Of a stretch of 64,000 nucleotides of DNA, positions 9,483 through 19,204 are shown one piece after another. Below the pieces are notes generated by a model that saw only the letters and a list, made by a program, of their open reading frames with translations, was not told the origin of the DNA and searched no databases. A program made the position numbers and the translations under genes. This DNA is from Collimonas humicola (GTDB taxonomy: Bacteria > Pseudomonadota > Gammaproteobacteria > Burkholderiales > Burkholderiaceae_D), in the NCBI RefSeq assembly GCF_018304945.1, contig NZ_JAGQEE010000001.1:1550001-1614000 (forward strand), written 5' to 3'. The number at the start of each line of letters is the position of its first letter. The first letter of the stretch is position 1.

Positions 9483-11944
9483 GTGGACGTTTCATCTCCC
9501 AACAACCCGGCATCAAGCCCCTGCTCAGTGCGGTGCTGTTCACTTTGGCCTATAGCCCGCTGCTGGGTAGTGTTACCGGCACACGGGCAGTCGCTCAAAC
9601 GTCCCAAAACACTACCACCAGCTATGAATACGACGCGATGGGTAATCGGACCAAGATCACGGATCCCTTAGGTCACGTCACCACCCAAAGCTACGACGGG
9701 CTTGGTCGCCTGGTACAGCAAGTACAGCCGGTCCCGGCCACCGGCGGCGCCAGTCCGACGGTCAGTTTGCGCTACGACGGCCAGAATCAACTTAGTACGG
9801 TCACCGATCCCAGAAATCTGGTGACCAGCTATGCCGTGGACGGCCTGGGCAACCAGAGCGCGCTCACGAGCCCGGATACCGGCAGTACGAGTAAAACGTA
9901 TGATGCTGCCGGCAATCTGGCCACCCGGACGGACGCCAGAGGCAAGACCACCACGTACAGCTACGACGCCTTGAATCGACTGACGCAGATCGGTTACGCC
10001 AGCGGCACCGCCACCCAGTTCGAATACGACGGCGGCACCACCGGCGCGCCGAATGCCAATGGACGCTTGACTAAAATCACTGATGGCTCTGGTCAGACCA
10101 CGTATAGTTACGGCCCCTTAGGGCGTTTGCAAAGCAAAACCCAAATCATTGGCAGTGGTGCGGGTGCGCAAAGCGCCACTGTCAGCTATGCCTATGGCAG
10201 CAGCGGCAACACCACCGGTAAATTAGTCAGCACGACTTACCCAAGCGGCAACCGGATCAACTACGGCTATGACGCTGCAGGACGGATCAACAGCCTGACC
10301 CTGAACCCGACCAATACTACTGGCGGCGGCACCAATACCGGCAGCACCATCCCCTTACTCACCGGTATCGGCTACCAAGCCTTTGGTCCTGTGAATGCCT
10401 GGACCTGGGGCAATAGCAGCAGTACTAGTACCAACACCTACGCCAGGGGGATAGATCTGGATGGCCGTGTCACCAGCTACCCGCTCGGTAATGCCTTGAG
10501 CAACGGCACCAACCGGACCATCAGCTACGATGCTGCCAGCCGTATTACAGCCACCAGCCACAGCGGCACAGGTACTGGCAACAGCGCCCCAGCCAACTTC
10601 AATCAAAGCTATGGCTACGACAATCTGGACCGGCTCAACAGCGTCGCCAGCAGCAGTACCAATACCCAGAGCTTCCAGTACGACCAGAATGGCAACCGCA
10701 CCCAGGCCACCTTCGGTAGCGGTAGCTACACCAATACGATTGCGACCAATAGCAATCAGTTGACGGCCACGACCGGACCGACACCGGCGAAGAGCAATAC
10801 CTACGACGCAGTCGGAAATTTGACCAGTGACGGCACCACCAGCTATACCTATAGCGACCGTGGAAGAATGGTCAGTGCGACGAACGCTGGAAACACCGTC
10901 ACCTACATCCACAACGGTATTGACCAGCGGGTGCAAAAGCAAGGACCAACCAGCATCATTGCTACCGGCAGCAACAGCTATGTGTATGACGAACAAGGGC
11001 ATTTGATTGGCGAATACGACGCCAATCAGCAAGCCATTGAAGAGACGGTGTATCTGGGCGACTTGCCGGTAGTGGTGCTGAAACAAACAGTTGCAGGTAC
11101 AGGATCAAGTCAGGCCACAACGACCAACGTTTATTACGTCTATGCGGACCACATCAACACGCCACGGGTGATCACACAGGCGAGCGACAATCAAATGGTG
11201 TGGCGTTGGGACAATACCGATCCGTTTGGACTTCAACCGCCGAACGAGAACCCGAGCAGCCTGGGAGCATTCACGTACAATCAACGCTTCCCGGGGCAGT
11301 TGTACGACAAGGAAACCAACAATTTCTACAACTACCATCGCGATTACGATCCGAGCACGGGACGCTACATAGAAAGTGATCCGATTGGAATACGTGGTGG
11401 GCAGACTTCAACGTACAACTATGTTAGGGGGAATCCGGTAAACATCGTTGATCCAAATGGATTGCGGCCGCCTACTTCCGGCGAAATTACAATGCTCACT
11501 CCTATATTTAATGACACAGTAGATTTTGGGAAGGTTGATATTCAATCAGGGGGTGGTTTTGATCCCCGTGCCTGGGGGCCAATTGCGACAGGCAATGCAG
11601 TCACGCTAGAAAATACTATCCATTTCCCGTCGTCAGGTTATCAATCAGATTTTTCAACGACTGATTTATCAAATCAGATGTGGCTTGTTCATGAATTTGG
11701 ACATATTTACCAAGGTCAAAACGATCCAAACTACAGCTGGATAAAAGCCGCAGCGGAAGGGCTGAAGAGCGATACATACAAATATAGCCTTGATTCGAAT
11801 AAATCATTTGGCGACTATGGATACGAGCAACAAGCGGCAATTCTTGCTGACTACTATCGAGCCTTGCAACAAAATTTGCCAAGTATTGACGATTTTAAAA
11901 AGATGCTGAATCCCAAAGGACTGGGTCAGAAAGACTGCCCGTAA
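9479..11944 (+). CDS. Rhs protein, second half, with C-terminal HExxH metallopeptidase toxin
   Basis: This 821-residue protein starts at the ATG overlapping the previous stop, with GGGAGCG just upstream. It begins with a long signal-like segment (about 40 residues, hydrophobic LLSAVLFTLAYSPLLG). YD repeats follow to about residue 620. The Rhs-associated core ends with RYIESDPIGIRGGQ and NPVNIVDPNGL near residue 660, the point where Rhs proteins self-cleave. The last roughly 160 residues are variable and AT-rich and contain WLVHEFGHIYQG (HExxH zinc motif, about residue 742), with a further acidic residue in YGYEQQAAILADYY as possible third ligand. This fits the metallopeptidase toxin class known at the tips of Rhs and VgrG proteins. 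Target unknown. The downstream exported protein is the likely immunity. Confidence 0.85.
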   Translation: MSGRFISQQPGIKPLLSAVLFTLAYSPLLGSVTGTRAVAQTSQNTTTSYEYDAMGNRTKITDPLGHVTTQSYDGLGRLVQQVQPVPATGGASPTVSLRYDGQNQLSTVTDPRNLVTSYAVDGLGNQSALTSPDTGSTSKTYDAAGNLATRTDARGKTTTYSYDALNRLTQIGYASGTATQFEYDGGTTGAPNANGRLTKITDGSGQTTYSYGPLGRLQSKTQIIGSGAGAQSATVSYAYGSSGNTTGKLVSTTYPSGNRINYGYDAAGRINSLTLNPTNTTGGGTNTGSTIPLLTGIGYQAFGPVNAWTWGNSSSTSTNTYARGIDLDGRVTSYPLGNALSNGTNRTISYDAASRITATSHSGTGTGNSAPANFNQSYGYDNLDRLNSVASSSTNTQSFQYDQNGNRTQATFGSGSYTNTIATNSNQLTATTGPTPAKSNTYDAVGNLTSDGTTSYTYSDRGRMVSATNAGNTVTYIHNGIDQRVQKQGPTSIIATGSNSYVYDEQGHLIGEYDANQQAIEETVYLGDLPVVVLKQTVAGTGSSQATTTNVYYVYADHINTPRVITQASDNQMVWRWDNTDPFGLQPPNENPSSLGAFTYNQRFPGQLYDKETNNFYNYHRDYDPSTGRYIESDPIGIRGGQTSTYNYVRGNPVNIVDPNGLRPPTSGEITMLTPIFNDTVDFGKVDIQSGGGFDPRAWGPIATGNAVTLENTIHFPSSGYQSDFSTTDLSNQMWLVHEFGHIYQGQNDPNYSWIKAAAEGLKSDTYKYSLDSNKSFGDYGYEQQAAILADYYRALQQNLPSIDDFKKMLNPKGLGQKDCP

Positions 11945-11979
11945 CAGTTATGACTAATTTTTGTGATGGAGATTTGCCA

Positions 11980-12378
11980 ATGAGTAGATTTACTCGAATA
12001 GTAGCCCTGCTTTTAGTTTTCTGTTTTATAACTGGCTTTTCGTCCAGATTTGCTATTGTCGTTGAAGATGTCACTCTTGAACATCTGTACTTCAAATTGG
12101 AAAAAAAGAATTTTTTGACGAAAATCAACAGTACCGTTGAGCTTAACAACTTCAGTGTCGTTGAAAAAATACGGGGCAAATGGGATTACAAAAATCCTCT
12201 ATGGGCTTTTGAACTTAAACCTGGAAGTGCATTAGAGGTTAGTAAATTCAAATATGGCGAGACGCCACATGGCTTCTCGGAAACGGTGAAGGCAAAACAA
12301 TTAGTCTCAGGAACGCCATACTTAGCAATGGGATCTGGATTAGGTTCGACTGGTTCGATTGAATTCGTTGTTAAATAA
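11980..12378 (+). CDS. Exported candidate immunity protein for the Rhs toxin
   Basis: A 132-residue protein with a clear signal peptide (MSRFTRIVALLLVFCFITGF, cleavage near SSRFA) and a mature domain of about 108 residues with alternating beta pattern. The ATG at 11980 has GGAG 8 bases upstream. An ATG at 11950 in frame lacks a ribosome site. It starts 36 bases after the toxin stop and is AT-rich, as immunity genes often are. A periplasmic location would fit neutralising an incoming metallopeptidase that acts in the periplasm. No named family was recognised from the sequence alone, so the role is inferred from position, export and size. Confidence 0.6.
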   Translation: MSRFTRIVALLLVFCFITGFSSRFAIVVEDVTLEHLYFKLEKKNFLTKINSTVELNNFSVVEKIRGKWDYKNPLWAFELKPGSALEVSKFKYGETPHGFSETVKAKQLVSGTPYLAMGSGLGSTGSIEFVVK

Positions 12379-12490
12379 AATGATAACTTGTAGTTATCAA
12401 AACTAAGTAAGGTGCTGTGGTACCGTGCCGAATGAGCGTCTAAATTTACGCAAGTGTCGACGCCGAAGAAAAAATTGAGTCTAGAAAAAA

Positions 12491-13021
12491 ATGAAACGGA
12501 CGTTTCGGATCGGGTTGACCACTATTCTGTTATTGTCACTCACATTAGGAATAGCATTTGCACAAAATGACAATAAAGTTAAAGGACAACAGGACTCCAT
12601 GACCACCGTGATCAAGATCGAGGGGTTAATAGCAAAGACCACATCTGAGCTTCCTGACTCTGATCGAGCAGCATTCGCTAGACAATTGCCGGACTTAATC
12701 AAGCAAGCTGATAAATCGGACATTAGTAATGAATTAATCGATAAAATAGCGACCTTGCTTTCTGACAGGGAGGATGTCATCAGGTTGTACGCCGCAGTAA
12801 CTCTTGGGAATATTGGCCCGAACGCAGTGCGGGCAGTACCGGCATTGGAGCGCGCTTTAAAGGAAGCGCAGAATTTTTCCAATAGTCCGAAAGATGCGTT
12901 TGGAACAGGTTTATATTCCTCGGATGCCATTGTCCCTGCTTTGGAACGGATTCAGAATCTGAAACCCGGTACATTGCACTACCTACTTGATCTTATGGTC
13001 ACCCCAGTGAAATCAAATTGA
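12491..13021 (+). CDS. Exported helical-repeat (HEAT-like) protein
   Basis: A 176-residue protein with a signal peptide (MKRTFRIGLTTILLLSLTLG..AFAQ). The mature part is alpha-helical, including a segment that reads as HEAT-type repeat (DVIRLYAAVTLGNIGPNAVRAVPALERAL in pieces). HEAT repeats are protein-binding scaffolds. It lies 112 bases after the immunity candidate on the same strand and is AT-rich. It could be a second immunity protein, an orphan immunity gene left from an earlier toxin tip, or unrelated cargo. Function unknown. Confidence 0.65.
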   Translation: MKRTFRIGLTTILLLSLTLGIAFAQNDNKVKGQQDSMTTVIKIEGLIAKTTSELPDSDRAAFARQLPDLIKQADKSDISNELIDKIATLLSDREDVIRLYAAVTLGNIGPNAVRAVPALERALKEAQNFSNSPKDAFGTGLYSSDAIVPALERIQNLKPGTLHYLLDLMVTPVKSN

Positions 13022-13069
13022 ACTGTGAGAGCATTTCCCACATTTTAAATTATATCGGTACGAACAAAA

Positions 13070-13612
13070 TTATTCGGACATATTGGTGATCACCTGAAGA
13101 TGTGCATAATACTCACGCAAACCGACTGCTATTTCACGCCAAGCACGGCAACTGGTCGCGTTGCCGGCTTCGACTGCAGCAACCTCAGCAAGCGAAATTC
13201 CGGCGGGCTCTCGGTCAGACTCGGCGGCAGGTCCGGCAGACTCCCCTGACCAGGCGGCGTCATACAGGCGCACGAAGCCAGCATTGACAGCGAAGCGACT
13301 ACTGTCAACTTCCGTAATGTAGATCGGTACTTGCTTTTCAATTTCATCTCCCTTGATATAGATCTTTTGGATGCGATCGCGATAAATAATCTCTGTTTTC
13401 GCTGCAATCGCCCTGTTGGCGCGCGCGACTTCCCGATCAGCTTCGTTTCTCCGCTCTGTTTCCGCGCCCCACTCGGAGCGTATGCGGCCGGCGCCGTGTT
13501 GGTCCCCAACAAAGACCAGCGCCGCCGCAAAAAGAAGTCCCAATAGCAGTCCCCACAACCACGTTGGACCAGACCGTACCGCTCGCCACACTCCAGCCAA
13601 TATCAGCGTCAT
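13070..13612 (-). CDS. Rz-like inner-membrane spanin
   Basis: A 180-residue lysis protein with one N-terminal membrane segment (TWLWGLLLGLLFAAALVFVG) followed by a long charged helical region (residues 45-90) and a periplasmic tail. This is the layout of phage i-spanins, which disrupt the outer membrane at the end of lysis. A GGAGGG ribosome site lies 8 bases upstream. Its ATG overlaps the stop of the endolysin remnant (ATGA), as in intact lysis cassettes. An o-spanin in another frame was not confirmed. The gene looks intact, although the cassette around it is broken. Confidence 0.75.
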   Translation of the reverse strand: MTLILAGVWRAVRSGPTWLWGLLLGLLFAAALVFVGDQHGAGRIRSEWGAETERRNEADREVARANRAIAAKTEIIYRDRIQKIYIKGDEIEKQVPIYITEVDSSRFAVNAGFVRLYDAAWSGESAGPAAESDREPAGISLAEVAAVEAGNATSCRAWREIAVGLREYYAHLQVITNMSE

Positions 13613-13986
13613 AGCAGCACCCTCCTTGAGTTCTCATACAGCGCAAGGCGATCCGCATAACCATTCGCATCGCCGACGGTCGGCGTCTTCCGCCCGAAAT
13701 TGATCACATCGCAGACACCGTCCAAATCTCCAACATCCGCCCGCCTGTTCAGGTTATTGCTTTGCCAGAACCAGCCGGCGGACCGACAGGCACCGGACGG
13801 TCGCGCAATCAGCTCGGGATGCTCGACACAATCGACGCCGAGCGCCATCATCAGTGCCGTGTAGTTGGTCCGGCCGGTAATTTGGATCAGCCCGCGCCCG
13901 CGGAACAAATACCCGTCGCCAGTGGCCTCTGCCCCGTTGCCCAGCCGTCCTCCATACACAGCATTGCCGAGGCGCTCAGAAACCAA
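13609..13986 (-). pseudogene. GH19 endolysin, C-terminal fragment
   Basis: The 125 residues match the second half of glycoside hydrolase family 19 endolysins: NAVYGGRLGNGAEATGDGY, FRGRGLIQITGRTNY and a terminal DLDGVCDVINFGRKTP-like segment. These enzymes cut peptidoglycan. The N-terminal half with the catalytic glutamate is missing; the frame runs into a stop just upstream and has only a TTG to start from. The upstream sequence is the end of the holin-like gene in another frame, so a deletion joined the two. Not expected to be active. Confidence 0.75.
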
Positions 13987-14143
13987 AGGCGTCTGGCCGC
14001 ATGATGTTCACAAACGAGGTGATCGCCACCAGCGACAACGCGAAAGTCCCGAACACATGGGTTTCGAGGCGCTTGTTCAATACTGCCCACAAGCAAAAGG
14101 CCACCAACACGAGATTGGCCGCCGTGTTAATTTGCTGGATCAT
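13976..14143 (-). CDS. Holin-like small membrane protein
   Basis: A 55-residue protein with two hydrophobic stretches (LVLVAFCLWAVL and FGTFALSLVAITSFV) separated by a short charged loop. The size and position just upstream of endolysin and spanin genes fit a class II holin, which times lysis by opening the inner membrane. GGGAGCG precedes the ATG at 14143. The last residues (MRPDAFGF) overlap the truncated endolysin and may be altered by the deletion. Confidence 0.6.
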   Translation of the reverse strand: MIQQINTAANLVLVAFCLWAVLNKRLETHVFGTFALSLVAITSFVNIMRPDAFGF

Positions 14144-14166
14144 TGCTCGCTCCCAGGTAACGGCGC

Positions 14167-14616
14167 TTGATCGGGGGCTTCCTTGATCAGCATGAGGGTG
14201 CCGAAATCGATTTTGCGATTGTGCGCGATCTGGTGCTGGCGGACATGGACGTGTATGCGCCGCAGGAGGTGGTATTTGACCCATGGCGCGCCGCGCAGCT
14301 GGCGCAGGAGCTCATGAAGGAAGGCGCGGAAGCTGTTGAATTCCGGCAGACCGTGCAAAACATGTCGCTGCCGATGAAGGAGCTGGAGAGCGCCGTCAAG
14401 GCGGGCCGGTTGCATCACGATGGAAACCCGGTGCTGACGTGGATGATGTCGAACGTGGTGGCGAAGCTGGACGCGAAAGATAACGTCTATCCCCGCAAGG
14501 AAAAGCAGGAAAACAAGATCGACGGTGTTGTCGCCGCGATTACGGCAGTCGGTCGCGCAATGCTGGCCGAACCCGATCAAAGCGACGACTGGATCAGCGA
14601 CATCCTCATCGCCTAA
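14167..14616 (+). pseudogene. Terminase large subunit, C-terminal fragment
   Basis: The frame reads as the nuclease-end portion of phage terminase large subunits (FAIVRDLVLADMDVYAPQEV, FDPWRAAQLAQ, SNVVAKLDAKDNVYPRK, KIDGVVAAI). Terminase pumps DNA into the capsid. The ATPase half is absent. The upstream sequence is the lysis cassette on the opposite strand, so a deletion removed the 5' part. The 3' end is intact and leads straight into the portal fragment, as in a normal packaging module. Confidence 0.75.
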
Positions 14617-14626
14617 TAGGAAATCA

Positions 14627-14797
14627 ATGAGTCAAACTAAAACGAAGCCGGCGGGGCGCGTCAAATCGAGCGTCCTGAAGTGGCTGGGTGTGCCTATTGC
14701 CCTGACGGATACGGACTTCTGGTCCGCCTATCTGGGCGGCGGCTCCTTTACCGGACGACGGGTATGCCAGCCATCAGCGCCTGGAGGAGGTAAATAG
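14627..14797 (+). pseudogene. Portal protein, N-terminal fragment
   Basis: The ATG is preceded by AGGAA at proper spacing, 11 bases after the terminase stop. The first residues (VLKWLGVPIALTDTDFWSAY) match the start of HK97-type portal proteins. After about residue 43 (GGGSFTG) the sequence changes into tape measure protein in another frame, so nearly the whole head module has been lost at about 14752. Confidence 0.7.
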
Positions 14798-15505
14798 ATC
14801 GATTGCGGCCTCCGGCAGCTTTTCGGGACTCACCGCGGACCAAATCGCCAGCATGGCCACCCAGCTGGCCGGCAGCTCGCGCTTCATTGGCGAGGCCAAT
14901 GAAGCCTTGGTCAGCCTGGTCAATACCGGTCGCATCAGCGGCGACCAGCTGGGCAGCTTCGGTCAGGTGGCGCTGGAGATGGCCAAGGACACCGGCAGGA
15001 GCATTGCGGACGTGACGGCCGATCTTGCGCGCTGGCGGACGACGCCGCGGCCTGGGCGGAGAAATACCAGAAACGACACCATTTCATGAGCGCCGCGCAG
15101 TACCAGCTGGCGGTCCAGTATGCGGACACCGGCGACAAGGCCGGCGCGGCCAAGGTCGTGATCGATGCCTTGCACGATTCCCATCAGCGCATGACGTCGG
15201 ATGCCGGCAAGGACATCGGTCTGGTGATGACGATCTGGCAGGGCTGGAAAAACATCATTATCGAGGTCGATCAGCTGCTCGGGCGTGCCATTGGTCCGAG
15301 CACCTATGCCAGTCAGATGGAAGCGGCGCAAAAGCGCTACCTAGGCAGCACAACTCGTCTGGAAAATCTCAAAGCGACCAATGGCGGGGCCAACAAACAG
15401 CTGATCGAGCAGGTACAGGCCGCCGTTGACGCCGATCAGAAGGAGCTCAGCCGCATCAACGACCTGATTCTGAAGGAGCACGCCAAGACCAAAGAAAATC
15501 AGGCA
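14752..15505 (+). pseudogene. Tail tape measure protein fragment (frameshifted)
   Basis: Two frames together give a continuous internal piece of a lambda-type tape measure protein. DDGYASHQRLEEVNRS to GRSIADVTADLA is in the first frame, then LADDAAAWAEKYQKRHHF to LSRINDLILKEHAKTKE in the second. The shift is near 15030. A coiled, Gln/Ala-rich character is typical of this family. It starts inside the portal fragment and ends where the opposite-strand integrase fragment begins, so both ends are deletion joints. Confidence 0.7.
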
Positions 15506-15708
15506 TTGGGCATGCGCGCATCAGCAAGCGACATCGCAGGATACTGGCCAAACGTTTTTGTTTTGTCCTTGCCGCCGTCAAGATAATTGCAACGCCACGA
15601 CTTCGTGCCTGAAACGGCTACATAGAGATAGAGCCGATTTGCATCGGTCAGCTTGTAAGGCTTATCTTTTGGTTGTGCTGCAGAAACCTGTTTTGCTGTT
15701 AACGGCAT
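15499..15708 (-). pseudogene. P4-type integrase, N-terminal fragment
   Basis: Starting at ATG 15708 (MPLTAKQVSAAQPKDKPYKL) this is the arm-binding N-terminal domain (DUF4102) of P4-family integrases, continuing to TFGQYPAMSLADARM before the match ends. The catalytic domain is gone. The gene starts 168 bases from the 3' end of tRNA-Ser, the normal position for an integrase beside its attachment site. It differs in family from the two remnants at 2.2 and 6.2 kb, so at least two different elements used this tRNA. Confidence 0.75.
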
Positions 15709-15714
15709 GGTGGT

Positions 15715-15738
15715 GTGGTATCCAATGGTTGATACCAC
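15715..15738. promoter_or_regulatory. Inverted repeat just upstream of the P4-type integrase start
   Basis: GTGGTATC (15715-15722) and GATACCAC (15731-15738) form a perfect 8-bp dyad with an 8-base spacer, 7 bases before the integrase start codon. It could be an autoregulatory operator or an arm-type binding site. A further TACCAC lies at 15746-15751. Confidence 0.5.
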
Positions 15739-15823
15739 AATAAAATACCACTATAGCTGTCAGATATACAAAAATTGGACGGAACGACTTGTGAGGGAAA
15801 AGGACAGGAGATCCGCATAAACA

Positions 15824-15862
15824 AAAGCCCCGCAGAGACTTTAAGGATCTTTGCGGGGCTTT
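15824..15862 (-). terminator. Terminator of tRNA-Ser
   Basis: An 11-bp perfect stem (AAAGCCCCGCA / TGCGGGGCTTT) is followed on the minus strand by TTTTGTTT. It ends transcription 14 bases after the tRNA 3' end. Confidence 0.85.
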
Positions 15863-15874
15863 CTGATACATATA

Positions 15875-15965
<91 letters not shown>

Positions 15966-16008
15966 GGTTTTCGGTCGACTTGCTGTGTTTAATGCAGCAA
16001 AGCGCAAG

Positions 16009-16014
16009 ATTATA
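16009..16014 (-). promoter_or_regulatory. -10 box of the tRNA-Ser promoter
   Basis: A perfect TATAAT on the minus strand lies 44 bases upstream of the tRNA 5' end. The -35 region is poor, as is common for short stable-RNA leaders. Confidence 0.5.
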
Positions 16015-16113
16015 GCAGGCTTTTTTTGATATTGGGAAGCCTTTTTATTGCCTCCCTGTCACAGCCGGTTTGCCCGCTTTCACGTACAAAAATAAGCCCG
16101 TCAAATCAATTAC

Positions 16114-17499
<1,386 letters not shown>

Positions 17500-17582
17500 T
17501 TATTAAAAACGCAATAACAAACCAAGCGGCGCTGGGCCGGGCATGGCGCCAGGTCTAACGCCCTGCCCGCTTATTTGCTGGA

Positions 17583-19193
17583 TTACTTGCCCAGATCGAC
17601 CTTGCTGAAGTCGTGCAAGGCGAACGCCGACATCTTGAAGCCGATCACCTGCTTGCGGATCGGCGTATGCGTCAGCGAGTGCGCCAGCGGGATCCATGGC
17701 GCTTCTTCATGCGCGATCACCTGCGCCTGCTCGTACAGCTTACTGCGCTCGGCCTGGCTGGTGTTGAGCTTGGCTTTCTGGATCAGGGCTTCGAAATCCT
17801 TGCTGCACCAGCGCGCGGTATTGCCGCCGCTGCGCACCGATTCGCAGCCGAGCAAGGTGGCGAAGAAATTGTCCGGATCGCCGTTGTCGCCCGACCAGCC
17901 GAACATCATCGCCTGCTGTGCGCCCTGCTTGCTGCGCTTCAGGTATTCGGTCCATTCGTAGGTGTTGAGCCTGGCTTTGACGCCGATCTTGGCCCAGTCG
18001 GCCTGGATCAGCTCGGCCATGCGCTTGCCGTCCGGATTGTACGGACGGGTCACCGGCAGGTAAGACAGTTCGACTTCGACGCCGTTGGGATAGCCGGCCT
18101 TGGCCAGCAGGGCCTTGGCCTTGACCGGATCGTAGGCGTAGTCCTGGATCTTGTTGTCGTAGGACCAGAGCGTCGGCGGAATCGCGTTCTTGGCGATCTG
18201 GCCGGCGCCCTGATACACGGTCTTGAGGATGGTTTGCTTGTCGACCGCCATGTTGAGCGCCTGGCGCACCAGCTTGTTGTCGAAAGGTTTTTTCTCGACG
18301 TTGAACGAGATGTAGCCGACGTTCAAGCCTTCCTTGGTCAGCAGGGTGATCGCCGGATCGGTTTTCATCAACTCGATGTCGGCTGGCTTGGGAAACGCCA
18401 TCACCTGGCACTCATTGGCCTTGAGCTTGGCGTAGCGCACCGAGGCATCCGGCGTGATCGCGAAAATCAGGCTGTCCAGCTTAGGCCGGCCATCCCAATA
18501 GGCGTCGAAAGCCTTGTAGCGGATCACGGCGTCCTTTTGATAGGAGACCAGCTGGAACGGGCCGGTGCCGATCGGCTCGCGGTCGATCACGTCGGGCGTC
18601 CCCGCGGCCTTCATCTTGTCGGCGTATTCGGCAGACAGGATCGAGGCGAAGTCCATGCCCAGGTTGGCGATGAACGGCGCTTCCGGGTGCTTCAGCTTGA
18701 ACACCACGGTGTAATCATCGGCCTTGCTGACCTTGTCGACGATCTTGTCCATGCCCATGTCAAGGAAGTAGCTGAAGCTGGCGCCGGTCGATAATTTGTG
18801 GAAGGGATGGCTGACGTCCGCCATGCGGTTGAAGGAAAACAGGACGTCGTCGGCGTTGAAATCGCGGGTAGGCTTGAACTTGGCGCTGCTGTGGAATTTG
18901 ACGCCCTTGCGCAGCTTGAAGGTGTAAGTCAGGCCGTCGTCCGACACGGTCCAGGATTCCGCCAGGGCCGGAATGATCTTGGTGGTGCCCAGCTCAAAAG
19001 CGACCAGGCGGTTGTACATCGGCACCGAGGAGGCATCGAAGGTAGTGCCGGTGGTGAACAGCTGCGGATTGAAGCCTTCCGGGCTGCCTTCAGAACAAAA
19101 CACCAGGGTCTTTGCCGCCAGCGCCACATTGGTGGCGGCGCCCAGCAGCACCGCCATGCTGATTGCGACGGTCAGTTTCAGCTTCTTGCTCAT
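17583..19193 (-). CDS. dppA: Dipeptide ABC transporter, periplasmic binding protein (copy 1)
   Basis: This SBP family 5 protein captures dipeptides in the periplasm for the DppBCDF transporter. The ATG at 19193 (MSKKLKLTVA) has GAAGGA 6 bases upstream. The signal peptide ends near NVALA. The mature protein starts KTLVFCSEGSPEGFNPQ, characteristic of DppA, and includes the conserved RYAKLKANECQVM segment. About 536 residues, normal length. It is the last gene of the operon, 11 bases after dppF. It is strikingly similar to the first gene of the operon at 23290-24900, so the set carries two binding proteins. Confidence 0.93.
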   Translation of the reverse strand: MSKKLKLTVAISMAVLLGAATNVALAAKTLVFCSEGSPEGFNPQLFTTGTTFDASSVPMYNRLVAFELGTTKIIPALAESWTVSDDGLTYTFKLRKGVKFHSSAKFKPTRDFNADDVLFSFNRMADVSHPFHKLSTGASFSYFLDMGMDKIVDKVSKADDYTVVFKLKHPEAPFIANLGMDFASILSAEYADKMKAAGTPDVIDREPIGTGPFQLVSYQKDAVIRYKAFDAYWDGRPKLDSLIFAITPDASVRYAKLKANECQVMAFPKPADIELMKTDPAITLLTKEGLNVGYISFNVEKKPFDNKLVRQALNMAVDKQTILKTVYQGAGQIAKNAIPPTLWSYDNKIQDYAYDPVKAKALLAKAGYPNGVEVELSYLPVTRPYNPDGKRMAELIQADWAKIGVKARLNTYEWTEYLKRSKQGAQQAMMFGWSGDNGDPDNFFATLLGCESVRSGGNTARWCSKDFEALIQKAKLNTSQAERSKLYEQAQVIAHEEAPWIPLAHSLTHTPIRKQVIGFKMSAFALHDFSKVDLGK

Positions 19194-19204
19194 GCAATTC
19201 CTTC

